Assembly: GCF_900113435.1 (NCBI RefSeq)
Contig: NZ_FOPG01000002.1
Coordinates: forward strand, 186,001 to 250,000
Direction of reading: 5' to 3'
DNA: 64,000 bases
Source: Sulfitobacter dubius
Lineage (GTDB): Bacteria; Pseudomonadota; Alphaproteobacteria; Rhodobacterales; Rhodobacteraceae
The notes beneath the pieces were generated by a model. The model ran no database searches. It saw only the letters and a list, made by a program, of their open reading frames with translations, and was not told the DNA's origin. The position numbers were made by a program, and so were the translations under genes. Each line of letters begins with the position of its first letter. Position 1 is the first letter of the stretch. Shown here piece after piece: positions 53,829 to 62,617 of this stretch.

Positions 53829-54110
53829 GGTGATCCCTTCCCAATATGCCTGCGCCGCCTCCCGGCTCGATATTGGTAGAGCGCCCGGCGACAGGTCACA
53901 ATCCCTGCCGTAAATGAAGCGCACCGCCCCCCCTTGCCGACCTTTTGCCCCAAAGCCACATCTGCGGCGCTTAGCGTCCGCATCGCATCCGTTTGTTGCT
54001 TTTTTTGACCCACAGGTGAATATGGCCAGATTGGATATACTGCCCCGAAGCGCTAGATTGTTCCTTTAACGAAGAGAATTTTATCGCCGCGCGGTGGCTA
54101 GATACGAAGG

Positions 54111-57100
54111 TTGAAACTGTTGCGGCGACCCGAATTTATATTGTTCCTCGGATGTCTTGCCATCACTTTTGGGGTGTTTCTTTACAGCAGCCGCAGCAAC
54201 GATGCCGCCGCCGAACAGGCCTTTGACCGGATAGCCGAGGAAAGCCTGCAAAGCCTCGACGCGCGTATTCGTACCTACCTGCAAAGCCTCAACGGCGTCG
54301 CCGCTTTCTTGAACGCCTCTGACGAGGTGACTGCCCGCGATTTTGCGCATTACGTCGACACCCTGCAAATCGACAGCTTCTTGCCCGGCATAAATGGCAT
54401 CGGTTTTGTCGCGTCGGTGGCCAAAGGGACAGAGGACGCATTCGTCGAAGAAGTCACCGCCCTTGGGATCAAGGACTTCCGCATCCACCCAGATACCGGC
54501 AACGCCGAGAAGTTGGTGATCCAATATATCTACCCCCAAGGGCCAAATGCAGAGGCTGTCGGCCTCGACATCAGTTTTAACGACGACCGCCGCCGCGCTG
54601 CCCTGCGCGCCCGCGAAACCGGAGAGCCACAGCTAACACCGCGCATTCTGTTGGTGCAGGATAAGACCCGGCAGCCCGGTTTTCTCCTGCTCCGCCCGGT
54701 CTATGCCGCTACTGCGGGCACGCAGGAAGCAACGGAATTTTCCGGCTGGGTCTATGCGCCCTTTGTCGGTGCAAACCTCTTGAACAAGCTGACCTCCGCG
54801 CAGGGAGAGGCATATGACATCAAGGTATTCGATGGGCTGACCACAGCCCCAGAAAACCTGATTTTTGACAGCACTAACGAAAATGCCGAGGGCGGACGCC
54901 AAAGCGTCGTACAAACAATCGAACGCTTTGGACGACCTTGGACGGTCGTCCAAGTCAGTACAGCCGGTTTCGACAGCGCCATGCACAGCGCCGTGCCGGA
55001 AATCCTGCTTATCTCTGGTATTTTGCTGGCGATCCTATTCTTTGTGGCCTTCCGCAGCCTGCGCCAACGCAGCGCAGCGCTCAGCCAGCTTGCCGTCTTG
55101 CGCGAACGTCAGATCGACGCCCATGAAGAGGAAAACCGCTCGGTCATCGAAAACGCTGTGACGCCTGTGTTCCTGCTCGACAGCAAGGATCGCGTGCGTT
55201 TCGCCAACCAAGCGGCACTGGTCTGTTTCGGCTATGGCCGCGAGGCGCTTGAAGGCATGGACTTTGCCGATCTTGTGACCGAACGGATCAATGATCACGA
55301 CCATGAACAAGTCAATGCGGCGGGCAAGACCTGCTTTGGCCAAGAGCTGAAGCTTGACCTGCAACGCAACAATTGGACCACCCACACCGGCGAGCGGCGC
55401 GTGACGGCGATTGTGCGCGATCTTACCTCGGAACTTGCGGTGCAGGATGAACTGGCGCGCAATAAGGCGCTTTATGACCTAGCCCTTGAAGGCGCGCAGA
55501 TTGGCGTTTTCGACATTGACCTGCGCAGCGGCAAATCCGAGGTTTCAGACACTTGGCGCCATATCTTGGGAATGGCGGATTACGAGCGGCTTACCGATCC
55601 GCAGGCGGAATTTCTGAAACGGGTTCACCCCGATGATCTGCCCCTACTCACCCAGACCGATCAAGCCTGCATTGCAGGTCAGCAAAAGCGATCCGTGACC
55701 GAATATCGGTTGAAGGTGGGCACCGGGGAATGGCGCTGGATGCGCTCTGACGCGGTGGTGACCGAACGTGATGAGAACGGCGCCGCCCTGCGGATGGTCG
55801 GCACCCAGACTGATGTGACAGATGTCGTTCATGCGCGTAACGCTCTTGAAACCAGCGAGCGGCGGTTCCGGCAGGTGCTTGCCGCCGCACCGGTGGGCAT
55901 GGCCATTCTCGGCGAAGGCGGCGTCTTTAACAGCGTCAACAGTGCGCTGTGTACGCTCTGCGGCTATAGCGAAGATGAACTGCTATCGAACACCAAACTG
56001 GGCGATCTGATGCCCAATGGCGATTTGCAGAAACTTTACGGAGAGGTCCGCGGGCTGGTCGAATCCCACAGTTCTCAGACGTATCAGGCCGAATACCGCA
56101 TCACCCATAAATTGGGCTATGAACGTTGGGGCCTGTTCAACGTTTCTTGGACATACGACAAGAACAACCGAAGCTATGTCTTCATCGTGCAGATCAACGA
56201 CATTACCGATCAAAAGAAGCTTGAGCAGATTAAAAGCGAATTTGTCTCAACCGTCAGCCATGAGTTGCGCACTCCGCTCACCTCGATCAAGGGGGCATTG
56301 GGCCTGATCGACACCACGGACAACACGCGCCTTCTTCCGGCACATATTCGGCTGATCGACATCGCGCGCAGCAACGCCGACCGACTATCGCATATCGTGA
56401 ACGATATCCTCGACCTCGAAAAAATCTCCTCTGGGGAGGTTCAGTTCGATTTTCATGACGTTGATTTGAACGACGTGATCAGCGATTCCGTGAATGAGAT
56501 GTCGCCCTTTGCCACCACCCATAACAACACCTTGGGCCTGCAATTGCCCGAAAGCCCGCTGATGGTCAGGGTCGATGAAAGCCGCACCCGGCAGGTGCTG
56601 GCCAATCTGATCTCTAACGCCTGCAAGTATTCCGACGCGGAGTCTGAGGTGCAAATCCGTGCCGAGCGTTTGGGCGACCGGGCGATTGTCTTTATTCAAA
56701 ACACTGGCCCTGGCGTGCCTGAGAATTTCCGTCCCCGGATATTTCAAGCTTTCTCTCAGGCGGATGGATCAGACACCCGGGCCAAGGGCGGTACCGGGCT
56801 GGGGCTGAACATCACCCGGCAGATTATCAAACGTCAGGATGGAACCATCGGCTTTGAAAGCATTCCGAATGGCGTCACCGTCTTTTGGTTCACCTGCCCC
56901 ATCGCCAATGCCGAGACCACACAGACGCCCACCCTGCCAGACATGCGAATTGCGGCGCGGGATGAAAAACTTCGTGTGCTGCACATCGAAGACGATCTAG
57001 ATTTTGCTGAGGTCATCCGCACAGGATTGGACAGCGTTGCGGATGTGACCAATGTGACCAACCTTGCCCAAGCGCGAAAGTTGATCGGCAAAGAGGAGCT

Positions 57101-57317
57101 CGATGTCGTGATCCTTGATTGGTCCTTGCCCGATGGTGATGCCCGCTCTTTGCTGGAAGACATTACGCGGCTGCACCCCGCCGCCAAGATCATCAGCCTT
57201 TCTGCCGACAACAATCGCGAACCCGACCCGCGGGTCGGGATTAACCTTATCAAATCACGGAGCGGCATTAGCTCGGTGGTCAATTCAATTACAGGAACAA
57301 CCGCACGCGCATCCTAA
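54111..57317 (+). CDS. Hybrid sensor histidine kinase: CHASE, PAS repeats, kinase, receiver
   Basis: This protein of about 1068 residues has an N-terminal membrane segment (about 8-25), an extracytoplasmic CHASE-like domain to about 300 and a second membrane segment (about 301-322). Several PAS domains lie at about 340-700, then HisKA with His717 (VSTVSHELRTPL) and HATPase (NLISNACKYS, GTGLGL). The C-terminal receiver has Asp1003 (LDWSLPDG), an acidic pair (EDD) and a lysine (IKS). The start is a TTG: 54111 abuts its AAGG, whereas TTG 54120 has AAGG 9 nt upstream and may be the true start (1065 residues). A stop at 54099 excludes earlier ones. It heads a signalling island. Confidence 0.88.
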   Translation: MKLLRRPEFILFLGCLAITFGVFLYSSRSNDAAAEQAFDRIAEESLQSLDARIRTYLQSLNGVAAFLNASDEVTARDFAHYVDTLQIDSFLPGINGIGFVASVAKGTEDAFVEEVTALGIKDFRIHPDTGNAEKLVIQYIYPQGPNAEAVGLDISFNDDRRRAALRARETGEPQLTPRILLVQDKTRQPGFLLLRPVYAATAGTQEATEFSGWVYAPFVGANLLNKLTSAQGEAYDIKVFDGLTTAPENLIFDSTNENAEGGRQSVVQTIERFGRPWTVVQVSTAGFDSAMHSAVPEILLISGILLAILFFVAFRSLRQRSAALSQLAVLRERQIDAHEEENRSVIENAVTPVFLLDSKDRVRFANQAALVCFGYGREALEGMDFADLVTERINDHDHEQVNAAGKTCFGQELKLDLQRNNWTTHTGERRVTAIVRDLTSELAVQDELARNKALYDLALEGAQIGVFDIDLRSGKSEVSDTWRHILGMADYERLTDPQAEFLKRVHPDDLPLLTQTDQACIAGQQKRSVTEYRLKVGTGEWRWMRSDAVVTERDENGAALRMVGTQTDVTDVVHARNALETSERRFRQVLAAAPVGMAILGEGGVFNSVNSALCTLCGYSEDELLSNTKLGDLMPNGDLQKLYGEVRGLVESHSSQTYQAEYRITHKLGYERWGLFNVSWTYDKNNRSYVFIVQINDITDQKKLEQIKSEFVSTVSHELRTPLTSIKGALGLIDTTDNTRLLPAHIRLIDIARSNADRLSHIVNDILDLEKISSGEVQFDFHDVDLNDVISDSVNEMSPFATTHNNTLGLQLPESPLMVRVDESRTRQVLANLISNACKYSDAESEVQIRAERLGDRAIVFIQNTGPGVPENFRPRIFQAFSQADGSDTRAKGGTGLGLNITRQIIKRQDGTIGFESIPNGVTVFWFTCPIANAETTQTPTLPDMRIAARDEKLRVLHIEDDLDFAEVIRTGLDSVADVTNVTNLAQARKLIGKEELDVVILDWSLPDGDARSLLEDITRLHPAAKIISLSADNNREPDPRVGINLIKSRSGISSVVNSITGTTARAS

Positions 57318-57456
57318 AAGCTGGTAACCCTACGGCATGACGCTAAAGTGCTACATGCCATATTATTGCCAAGATAGTTTGCCAGTTTAATTAAATTACA
57401 ACTCATAGGTCATGCTATAGTTTGCAGCATGCACGCTTCTGGGCGAGGATTTACGA

Positions 57457-59109
57457 GTGTCGTCGAAGTCATTTAACAAACGTACCGCCGCCACATTTTT
57501 TCTGGGCAGCGCCATTTCAGGTAGTTGGTACACAGCAACTTCTGCACTGTTCGCAGGCCAAATCGGGGAGGTTCTGCCCGTGGTCGGCGCAATCGTTCTT
57601 GCGGGTATTACACCCTTTGCGATGAACGCGTTACGTTCAGGCAGCGATCAACCTCTCGAAAACCATAACATGGCGCAACGGCTTAAAGCCTTTGACAGCC
57701 ATGCCATCGTGAACATCTTAGATACAGGCGGCATCCTCACACAGGTGAATGATCGCTTTATCGAACTGACCGGCTATGCCCGCGACCAGCTGATAGGTCA
57801 GCCCGTTTCGATGCTTTACAACGAACGATCTCGCGAACTCGCTGCAGAAATGCGCGCCACTTTGATGCAAGGCAAGACGTGGCAGGGCGAAACTCCTCTG
57901 CGCTGTGCCGATGGTCGGGTAATCCAAACACAATGCACAGTCATGCCGCTTTTTGACCAACAAGGGGCATGGGCCGGGTCAATCTCGGCCCGTACAGATG
58001 TGACCCACGCCAATGAGCTTTTGGCCGAGCGCGACACTGCGGAAACGCTGTATGAACTGCGCGATGACATCTGGATCGTCGATGCTGAAACGCTCCGCTT
58101 TAGCTATATGAACCGCGTCGCAATGAGCCGTACCGGCTGGCGCAACGATTCATATTCAGAACGCACCCTTCAAGACCTTGCCGAAAAAAGCGGCAACCAA
58201 ACCGTGCTTGAAGCCTGCCGCAACCTTTCTGCTTCGGGCAAGGGGATGACCCAGTTCGACACAGAAATTATGGGCAATCACTTTCAGGTCACGATCAAAC
58301 TGCTGCCCATCGGCGGCACGGCGGGGCGCTTTTTGATCATGATGCACGACATTACGGACATCATCGACGAAGAGCGGATGAAGTCGGAGTTCATCTCGAT
58401 GGTCAGCCATGAGCTGCGCTCGCCGCTCACCTCGATCAAAGGGTCGATGGGGCTGCTTTTGTCGCGTGCGGCGGGTGAACTGCCCAGCAAGGCACGCGCC
58501 CTGTTGGAGATATCGCACCGCAATGCAGATCGCTTGGTATTGATCATCAATGACATTCTTGATCTTGAAAAGATCTCGAATGGACGGCTGGAGTTCAACC
58601 TTCAAAAGATTGATATATCTGAGCTTCTTCGGGAAACGAGTGCCGCCAACGCCTCGCTTGAACAGCGCCACGGCGTACGCATTCAAGTTGAAAACGCGGA
58701 TGCCCCGATGCAGGTCGTCACGGATCCAAACCGAGTCATTCAGGTGCTGACAAACTTTCTATCCAACGCGGCCAAATTTTCGAAACCCGGTGAGCGGATC
58801 GTCATCCGCGCCCAAGAGACCGACGATGAATTGCGCATTTCTGTGTCGGACCGGGGGCCGGGCATTCCGGCGTCTGAAGAGCACAAAGTGTTCCAGCGTT
58901 TCGCCGATCTGTCCAACTCAAGCCGCGCTGAAAAGGGTGGTACGGGGCTTGGCCTTAGCGTGTGCAAGGCCATCGTCGAAAACCTTGGTGGCAAAATAGG
59001 TTTTGACAGCCGCGAGGGATTTGGTACGACATTTTACTTTACCCTGCCGAAGAAAAATTCTCTGGTAGCGGCAGAGGAACCGGCTTCGCTGCTGCGCGAA
59101 GCCTCCTAG
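57457..59109 (+). CDS. PAS sensor histidine kinase, paralogue of the upstream hybrid
   Basis: The protein has 550 residues from GTG 57457 (GAGG 9 nt upstream). Two hydrophobic segments lie near the N-terminus (about 11-50). PAS domains follow (about 85-180 and 195-290), then HisKA with His318 (SMVSHELRSPLTSIKGSMGLL) and HATPase (NFLSNAAKFSKPGER, GTGLGLSVCKAIVENLGG). The kinase core is closely similar to that of the hybrid kinase upstream, so the pair looks like a duplication. It lacks a receiver. A receiver gene follows after 12 nt, so this pair is probably a two-component unit. The AT-rich 140-nt gap upstream may hold its own promoter. Confidence 0.9.
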   Translation: MSSKSFNKRTAATFFLGSAISGSWYTATSALFAGQIGEVLPVVGAIVLAGITPFAMNALRSGSDQPLENHNMAQRLKAFDSHAIVNILDTGGILTQVNDRFIELTGYARDQLIGQPVSMLYNERSRELAAEMRATLMQGKTWQGETPLRCADGRVIQTQCTVMPLFDQQGAWAGSISARTDVTHANELLAERDTAETLYELRDDIWIVDAETLRFSYMNRVAMSRTGWRNDSYSERTLQDLAEKSGNQTVLEACRNLSASGKGMTQFDTEIMGNHFQVTIKLLPIGGTAGRFLIMMHDITDIIDEERMKSEFISMVSHELRSPLTSIKGSMGLLLSRAAGELPSKARALLEISHRNADRLVLIINDILDLEKISNGRLEFNLQKIDISELLRETSAANASLEQRHGVRIQVENADAPMQVVTDPNRVIQVLTNFLSNAAKFSKPGERIVIRAQETDDELRISVSDRGPGIPASEEHKVFQRFADLSNSSRAEKGGTGLGLSVCKAIVENLGGKIGFDSREGFGTTFYFTLPKKNSLVAAEEPASLLREAS

Positions 59110-59121
59110 AGAGAGTACGGA

Positions 59122-59493
59122 ATGATCAAATTGCTGCACGTCGAGGATGACGCGGATATTCGGGAAATCGCGCTGATGGCGCTTGAGCTGAGCGGCGATT
59201 TCGATGTCGTCCAATGCGAAACCGGAGAAGTGGCGCTGAAACAGGTTCAGTCCTACACGCCCGATGTTATCCTGCTCGATATGATGATGCCCGGCATGAC
59301 GGGGCGCCAGACCCTTGAAAAAATGCGTGAAATGGACAGCCTGCGCGATGTGCCGGCGATCTTTATGACCGCTCGTGCCCAGCATAATGAGATTGAAGAA
59401 CTGCGTGATCTGGGCGCGGCTGATGTCATCAGCAAGCCGTTTGATCCCATCGCCCTGGCCGATCAGGTCAAAGCAGCGATGCAGGGCGCCTAA
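59122..59493 (+). CDS. Single-domain response regulator (CheY-like)
   Basis: This 123-residue receiver has the acidic pair at 9-10 (HVEDDADI), phospho-acceptor Asp53 (LLDMMMPG), a switch Thr (FMTARAQ) and the conserved Lys-Pro (ISKPFDP). It has no output domain. It starts 12 nt after the kinase stop and is co-transcribed with it. It may shuttle phosphate between the kinases and the HPt protein encoded convergently, or act on another protein. Confidence 0.94.
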   Translation: MIKLLHVEDDADIREIALMALELSGDFDVVQCETGEVALKQVQSYTPDVILLDMMMPGMTGRQTLEKMREMDSLRDVPAIFMTARAQHNEIEELRDLGAADVISKPFDPIALADQVKAAMQGA

Positions 59494-59553
59494 GCCAGCA
59501 CCCCCTCAGTTTACCATTTCGTCGGCTTGGTTGTGAGTTGTAATGAATAAGGA

Positions 59554-59571
59554 CGTGCCACGCCGGGCACG
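59554..59571 (-). terminator. Possible intrinsic terminator after the HPt gene
   Basis: CGTGCC and GGCACG form a 6-bp stem; on the minus strand it is followed by TCCTTATT. It lies in the short gap between the convergent receiver and HPt genes. The T-tract is imperfect, so confidence is moderate. Confidence 0.45.
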
Positions 59572-59583
59572 GCCGCCACGTCA

Positions 59584-59943
59584 TTAGGCGTGAGCGTCGA
59601 TTTCTTTACGACACTGCGCAACGAAACCATCCAGTTCCGAGATGATCTCGATAGGGCAATCCGCCCGGTTGGCGCTTGGCCCGGCCAGATGGTCCACGAT
59701 CTGCGTCTCACATTTACGCGCCATACGGCCCAGCTCTTCGAACCCCAAGGATCCAGCACTTCCAGCAATCTGGTGCAGGATGGCCTGTGCGCTTGCCAGA
59801 TTACCTTTGATCTCTTCCACAGTAGTAGCGTCCCACGCCGCTAGCCCATGGCTTGCAATTTGGGTCTGACGCTCGGCCAACATTTCGACAAAGCGCTTGC
59901 GAATGCGCTCTATGCCGGGAAGTTCAGCTAACATTTTAGTCAT
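59584..59943 (-). CDS. HPt domain histidine phosphotransfer protein
   Basis: This 119-residue all-alpha protein has the phospho-accepting His57 in ILHQIAGSAGSLGFEELG, matching the HPt consensus HxxKGSAGxxG apart from Ala/Ile changes. It is freestanding. Its GTG/ATG-type start overlaps the end of the receiver-GGDEF-like gene by 4 nt (ATGA), so the two are coupled. It is the natural partner of the hybrid kinase encoded about 2.3 kb away, which lacks its own HPt. Confidence 0.88.
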   Translation of the reverse strand: MTKMLAELPGIERIRKRFVEMLAERQTQIASHGLAAWDATTVEEIKGNLASAQAILHQIAGSAGSLGFEELGRMARKCETQIVDHLAGPSANRADCPIEIISELDGFVAQCRKEIDAHA

Positions 59944-60911
59944 GCCTGTTGATCATTCTGCCAAAAGTCATTGAGCGATTTCGTATGTGCCACACTGGCG
60001 GCTTCTGCGCTTGCATGGGCCTGCCCCAGCGCGTCCATGACGGAGTTGCCGCTCTTCCAAATCAGCCGCACGGCCTCGCCCGAACTGACACGCGGGTGAA
60101 CGCGCTCGCCATTATTGTCGAACAATTCAGTTTGAGACAACTCAAAGTTAACCGCATCCATCAACCCGCCCATATTCGGGCGCCAGCCACTTTCCGTAAT
60201 GCACACAAATGTGCCGTTACCCGCGTAGGACATGAGCACCTGATGATCGACAAGCGTATCGGACAGGATCTCGGCCACATCGGACACAAGGCTATAGAAC
60301 TCAAAAGAGGTCATCGTCGCGTGGAAAGCGTCGACCTCGCGGATGGTGAATGCAAAGGCGGTAGAACCGAACAGCGCACTGCGCGACAACTGCGCGACGT
60401 AGTTTTCCATCGCGGTGTAGTCGATCACATTGTCCACGTCATAGATCGGGATTGGCTCAAACAGCTCCATATGGGTGGCTTGGTCAGCTATCGTTTTGGC
60501 GGCAAAGATTTTCTTGGTTCGCTGCTGGCGATCCTTCACCATGCCTTCGACCAGACCGATACGTGCTTTCAGTTCGGCAATCTCGAACGGTTTGGTCACA
60601 TAGTCGGTGGCCCCGGCGGCAAAAGCCGCATCGATATAGCGTTTATCGGACATCGCGGTCAGCATCAGGATCGGCGTATCGGCATGGCGCGACGAATTGC
60701 GAATGTGCTGCGCCAGTTCGATCCCATCCATCCCCGGCATCTGAATATCAAGCATGAAGCAATCAATCGGCCCTAGGTTCGGATCGCCTAGCATATCAAT
60801 CGCATGCAGAGCCGATGGGGCGGTCGTCAGTTCATGCGCGCCGATGATCTCTACGAATTGCCCAAGCAATTCGAGGATAATCGGATCGTCATCCACCGCC
60901 AGAATTCTCAT
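59940..60911 (-). CDS. Response regulator with degenerate GGDEF-like output domain
   Basis: The protein has 323 residues from ATG 60911 (GGAGAG upstream). The receiver has the acidic pair (VDDDP), Asp55 (MLDIQMPG), Thr (LTAMSD) and Lys (VTKPFE). After a coiled linker (about 120-160) the C-terminal part follows the GGDEF layout, but the active-site GG(D/E)EF is replaced by AGNGTF at 230-235. It therefore probably does not make c-di-GMP and may act by binding proteins or nucleotides. It is coupled to the HPt gene. The 287 nt upstream are AT-rich promoter-like sequence without a further gene. Confidence 0.85.
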   Translation of the reverse strand: MRILAVDDDPIILELLGQFVEIIGAHELTTAPSALHAIDMLGDPNLGPIDCFMLDIQMPGMDGIELAQHIRNSSRHADTPILMLTAMSDKRYIDAAFAAGATDYVTKPFEIAELKARIGLVEGMVKDRQQRTKKIFAAKTIADQATHMELFEPIPIYDVDNVIDYTAMENYVAQLSRSALFGSTAFAFTIREVDAFHATMTSFEFYSLVSDVAEILSDTLVDHQVLMSYAGNGTFVCITESGWRPNMGGLMDAVNFELSQTELFDNNGERVHPRVSSGEAVRLIWKSGNSVMDALGQAHASAEAASVAHTKSLNDFWQNDQQA

Positions 60912-61149
60912 TACATCTCTCCACAGATAAAAATCTTCGGGCCCCAAACTGGACGGGCCGCTGCTTTCTCCTAATTTCCCTGTGAAGTGTGGCCTAATTT
61001 GGGCGATTCCTTAGTAAATAGACGACAAACCGGGGTACTGTTTCCAGTCCGATGCATTTTTTCCAGAACTAATCCGCAAATTTTACCTGATCTCTTTTTT
61101 TGAGGAACTTCCGGTCACTCCTCACTCAATTGTGATTCTTCTAATGAAA

Positions 61150-61173
61150 ATGGCCCGACGTTTCCGCCGGGCC
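61150..61173 (-). terminator. Intrinsic terminator after the class III aminotransferase
   Basis: On the minus strand GGCCCGGCG and CGTCGGGCC form a stem with one mismatch around GAAA, followed by ATTTTCATT. It lies 25 nt past the aminotransferase stop. Confidence 0.72.
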
Positions 61174-61198
61174 CTTCGATCTTTGATGTTTTCAAGTT

Positions 61199-62569
61199 TT
61201 AGCCCAAGGTTGCCTTGATCGCGTCAGCGGTGGCACCCACAACCTTGTCCGCTTCTTCGCGGGTCAAGCAGAAGGGCGGCGCAAAGCCGATGATGTCGCC
61301 TTGGGGCATGGCGCGGGCGATCACACCTGCTTTGACCATATCGCCAACGATGGTCGGCACCACTTTGCGCGATGGATCAAACTGCGTGCGGCCATCGCGG
61401 TCTTCAACCAGTTCTACGGCGCAGAGCATCCCTTCGCCGCGAATGTCGCCCACCTTGGGGTGGTCGCCCAATGCGGCCTTCATCTGCGCATTCAGATAGC
61501 CGCCCACGTCCGAGGCATTCTCGATCAGCTTCAGATCGTCGATCAGCTTGAGGTTCGCGATCCCCGCAGCCGCGCCGATGGGGTGGGCCGAATAGGTCCA
61601 GCCATGGCCGATGGGGCCGTTTTCATCGGTGCCCTGCTCCAGCACCTTCCACATCTTGTCACCCACAATCGAGCCCGACAGCGGCGCATAGGCCGAGGTC
61701 AGCCCCTTGGCGATGGTGATGAGGTCAGGCTTCATCCCGTAATGGTCCGAGCCGAACATGGAGCCCAGACGGCCAAAGCCGGTGACAACCTCATCCGCGA
61801 CCAGCAGGATGTCGTGTTTGTTCAGCACCTCTTGCACGGCGGCCCAATAGCCTTCGGGCGGCGGCACGATGCCCCCGGTGCCCAGAACCGGCTCCCCGAT
61901 GAAGGCGGCGATGGTGTCGGCGCCCTCACGCTCGATCAGCGCTTCCAATTCGCCCACCAGATGCGCGGTGAACTCTGCCTCGCTCATGTTGGCGTCGGGG
62001 CGGCGATAATAATAGGGCGCTTCGGTGTGCACCACCTGTGCCAGCGGCAGGTCGAATTTCTTGTGAAACAGCTCCAGCCCAGTCAGCGAGCCTGTCACCA
62101 GACCAGACCCGTGATACCCACGCCAGCGCGAGATGATTTTCTTCTTCTCGGGGCGGCCAAGGATGTTGTTGTAGTACCAGATCAGCTTGACGTTGGTCTC
62201 ATTCGCGTCCGACCCGCCAAGGCCGAAATAGACTTTGCTCATGCCCGCAGGCGCACGGTCGAGGATCATTTTCGACAGGGTGATGCTCGCCTCGGTGCCA
62301 TGGCCGACATAGGAGTGGTAATAGGCCAGTTCATGCGCCTGCTCAGCAATCGCCTCGGCGATCTCGGTCCGGCCGTAGCCCACGTTCACGCAGTAGAGAC
62401 CGGCAAAAGCGTCGAGCATCTGGTTGCCGTCGCGGTCCGTGATATGGCTGCCTTTGGCGGTCTTGATCACACGGGTCGGGCTTTCGCCACGGGCGTGCTG
62501 CGCCAGATGGGTGGAGGGGTGAAAGAAATTTTCACGGTCCCATTGTTCGAGCATATCGTTCTTCAGCAT
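61199..62569 (-). CDS. Class III aminotransferase (omega-amino acid:pyruvate type)
   Basis: This 456-residue PLP enzyme has Lys288 in TIAKGLTSAYAPLSG, the cofactor block ADEVVTGFGRLG and FGLGGSDANETNVKL. It belongs to the aspartate aminotransferase superfamily subgroup III, whose members include taurine:pyruvate, beta-alanine:pyruvate, putrescine and GABA aminotransferases. Its partner gene upstream is a succinate-semialdehyde dehydrogenase, which favours GABA or putrescine breakdown, but taurine cannot be excluded. The two genes are 48 nt apart and share a direction. Confidence 0.87.
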   Translation of the reverse strand: MLKNDMLEQWDRENFFHPSTHLAQHARGESPTRVIKTAKGSHITDRDGNQMLDAFAGLYCVNVGYGRTEIAEAIAEQAHELAYYHSYVGHGTEASITLSKMILDRAPAGMSKVYFGLGGSDANETNVKLIWYYNNILGRPEKKKIISRWRGYHGSGLVTGSLTGLELFHKKFDLPLAQVVHTEAPYYYRRPDANMSEAEFTAHLVGELEALIEREGADTIAAFIGEPVLGTGGIVPPPEGYWAAVQEVLNKHDILLVADEVVTGFGRLGSMFGSDHYGMKPDLITIAKGLTSAYAPLSGSIVGDKMWKVLEQGTDENGPIGHGWTYSAHPIGAAAGIANLKLIDDLKLIENASDVGGYLNAQMKAALGDHPKVGDIRGEGMLCAVELVEDRDGRTQFDPSRKVVPTIVGDMVKAGVIARAMPQGDIIGFAPPFCLTREEADKVVGATADAIKATLG

Positions 62570-62617
62570 TGGTCATTCCTTTCTTCCGACGCGCCTTTGC
62601 GCCGTATCTTTCAAATC

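Noticed and set aside
60912..61150. General-stress (EcfG-type GGAAC/CGTT) promoters in the AT-rich gap
   Set aside because: GGAAC and GGAAA strings occur on both strands, but none has a convincing CGTT element at 16-17 nt, so I do not call one.
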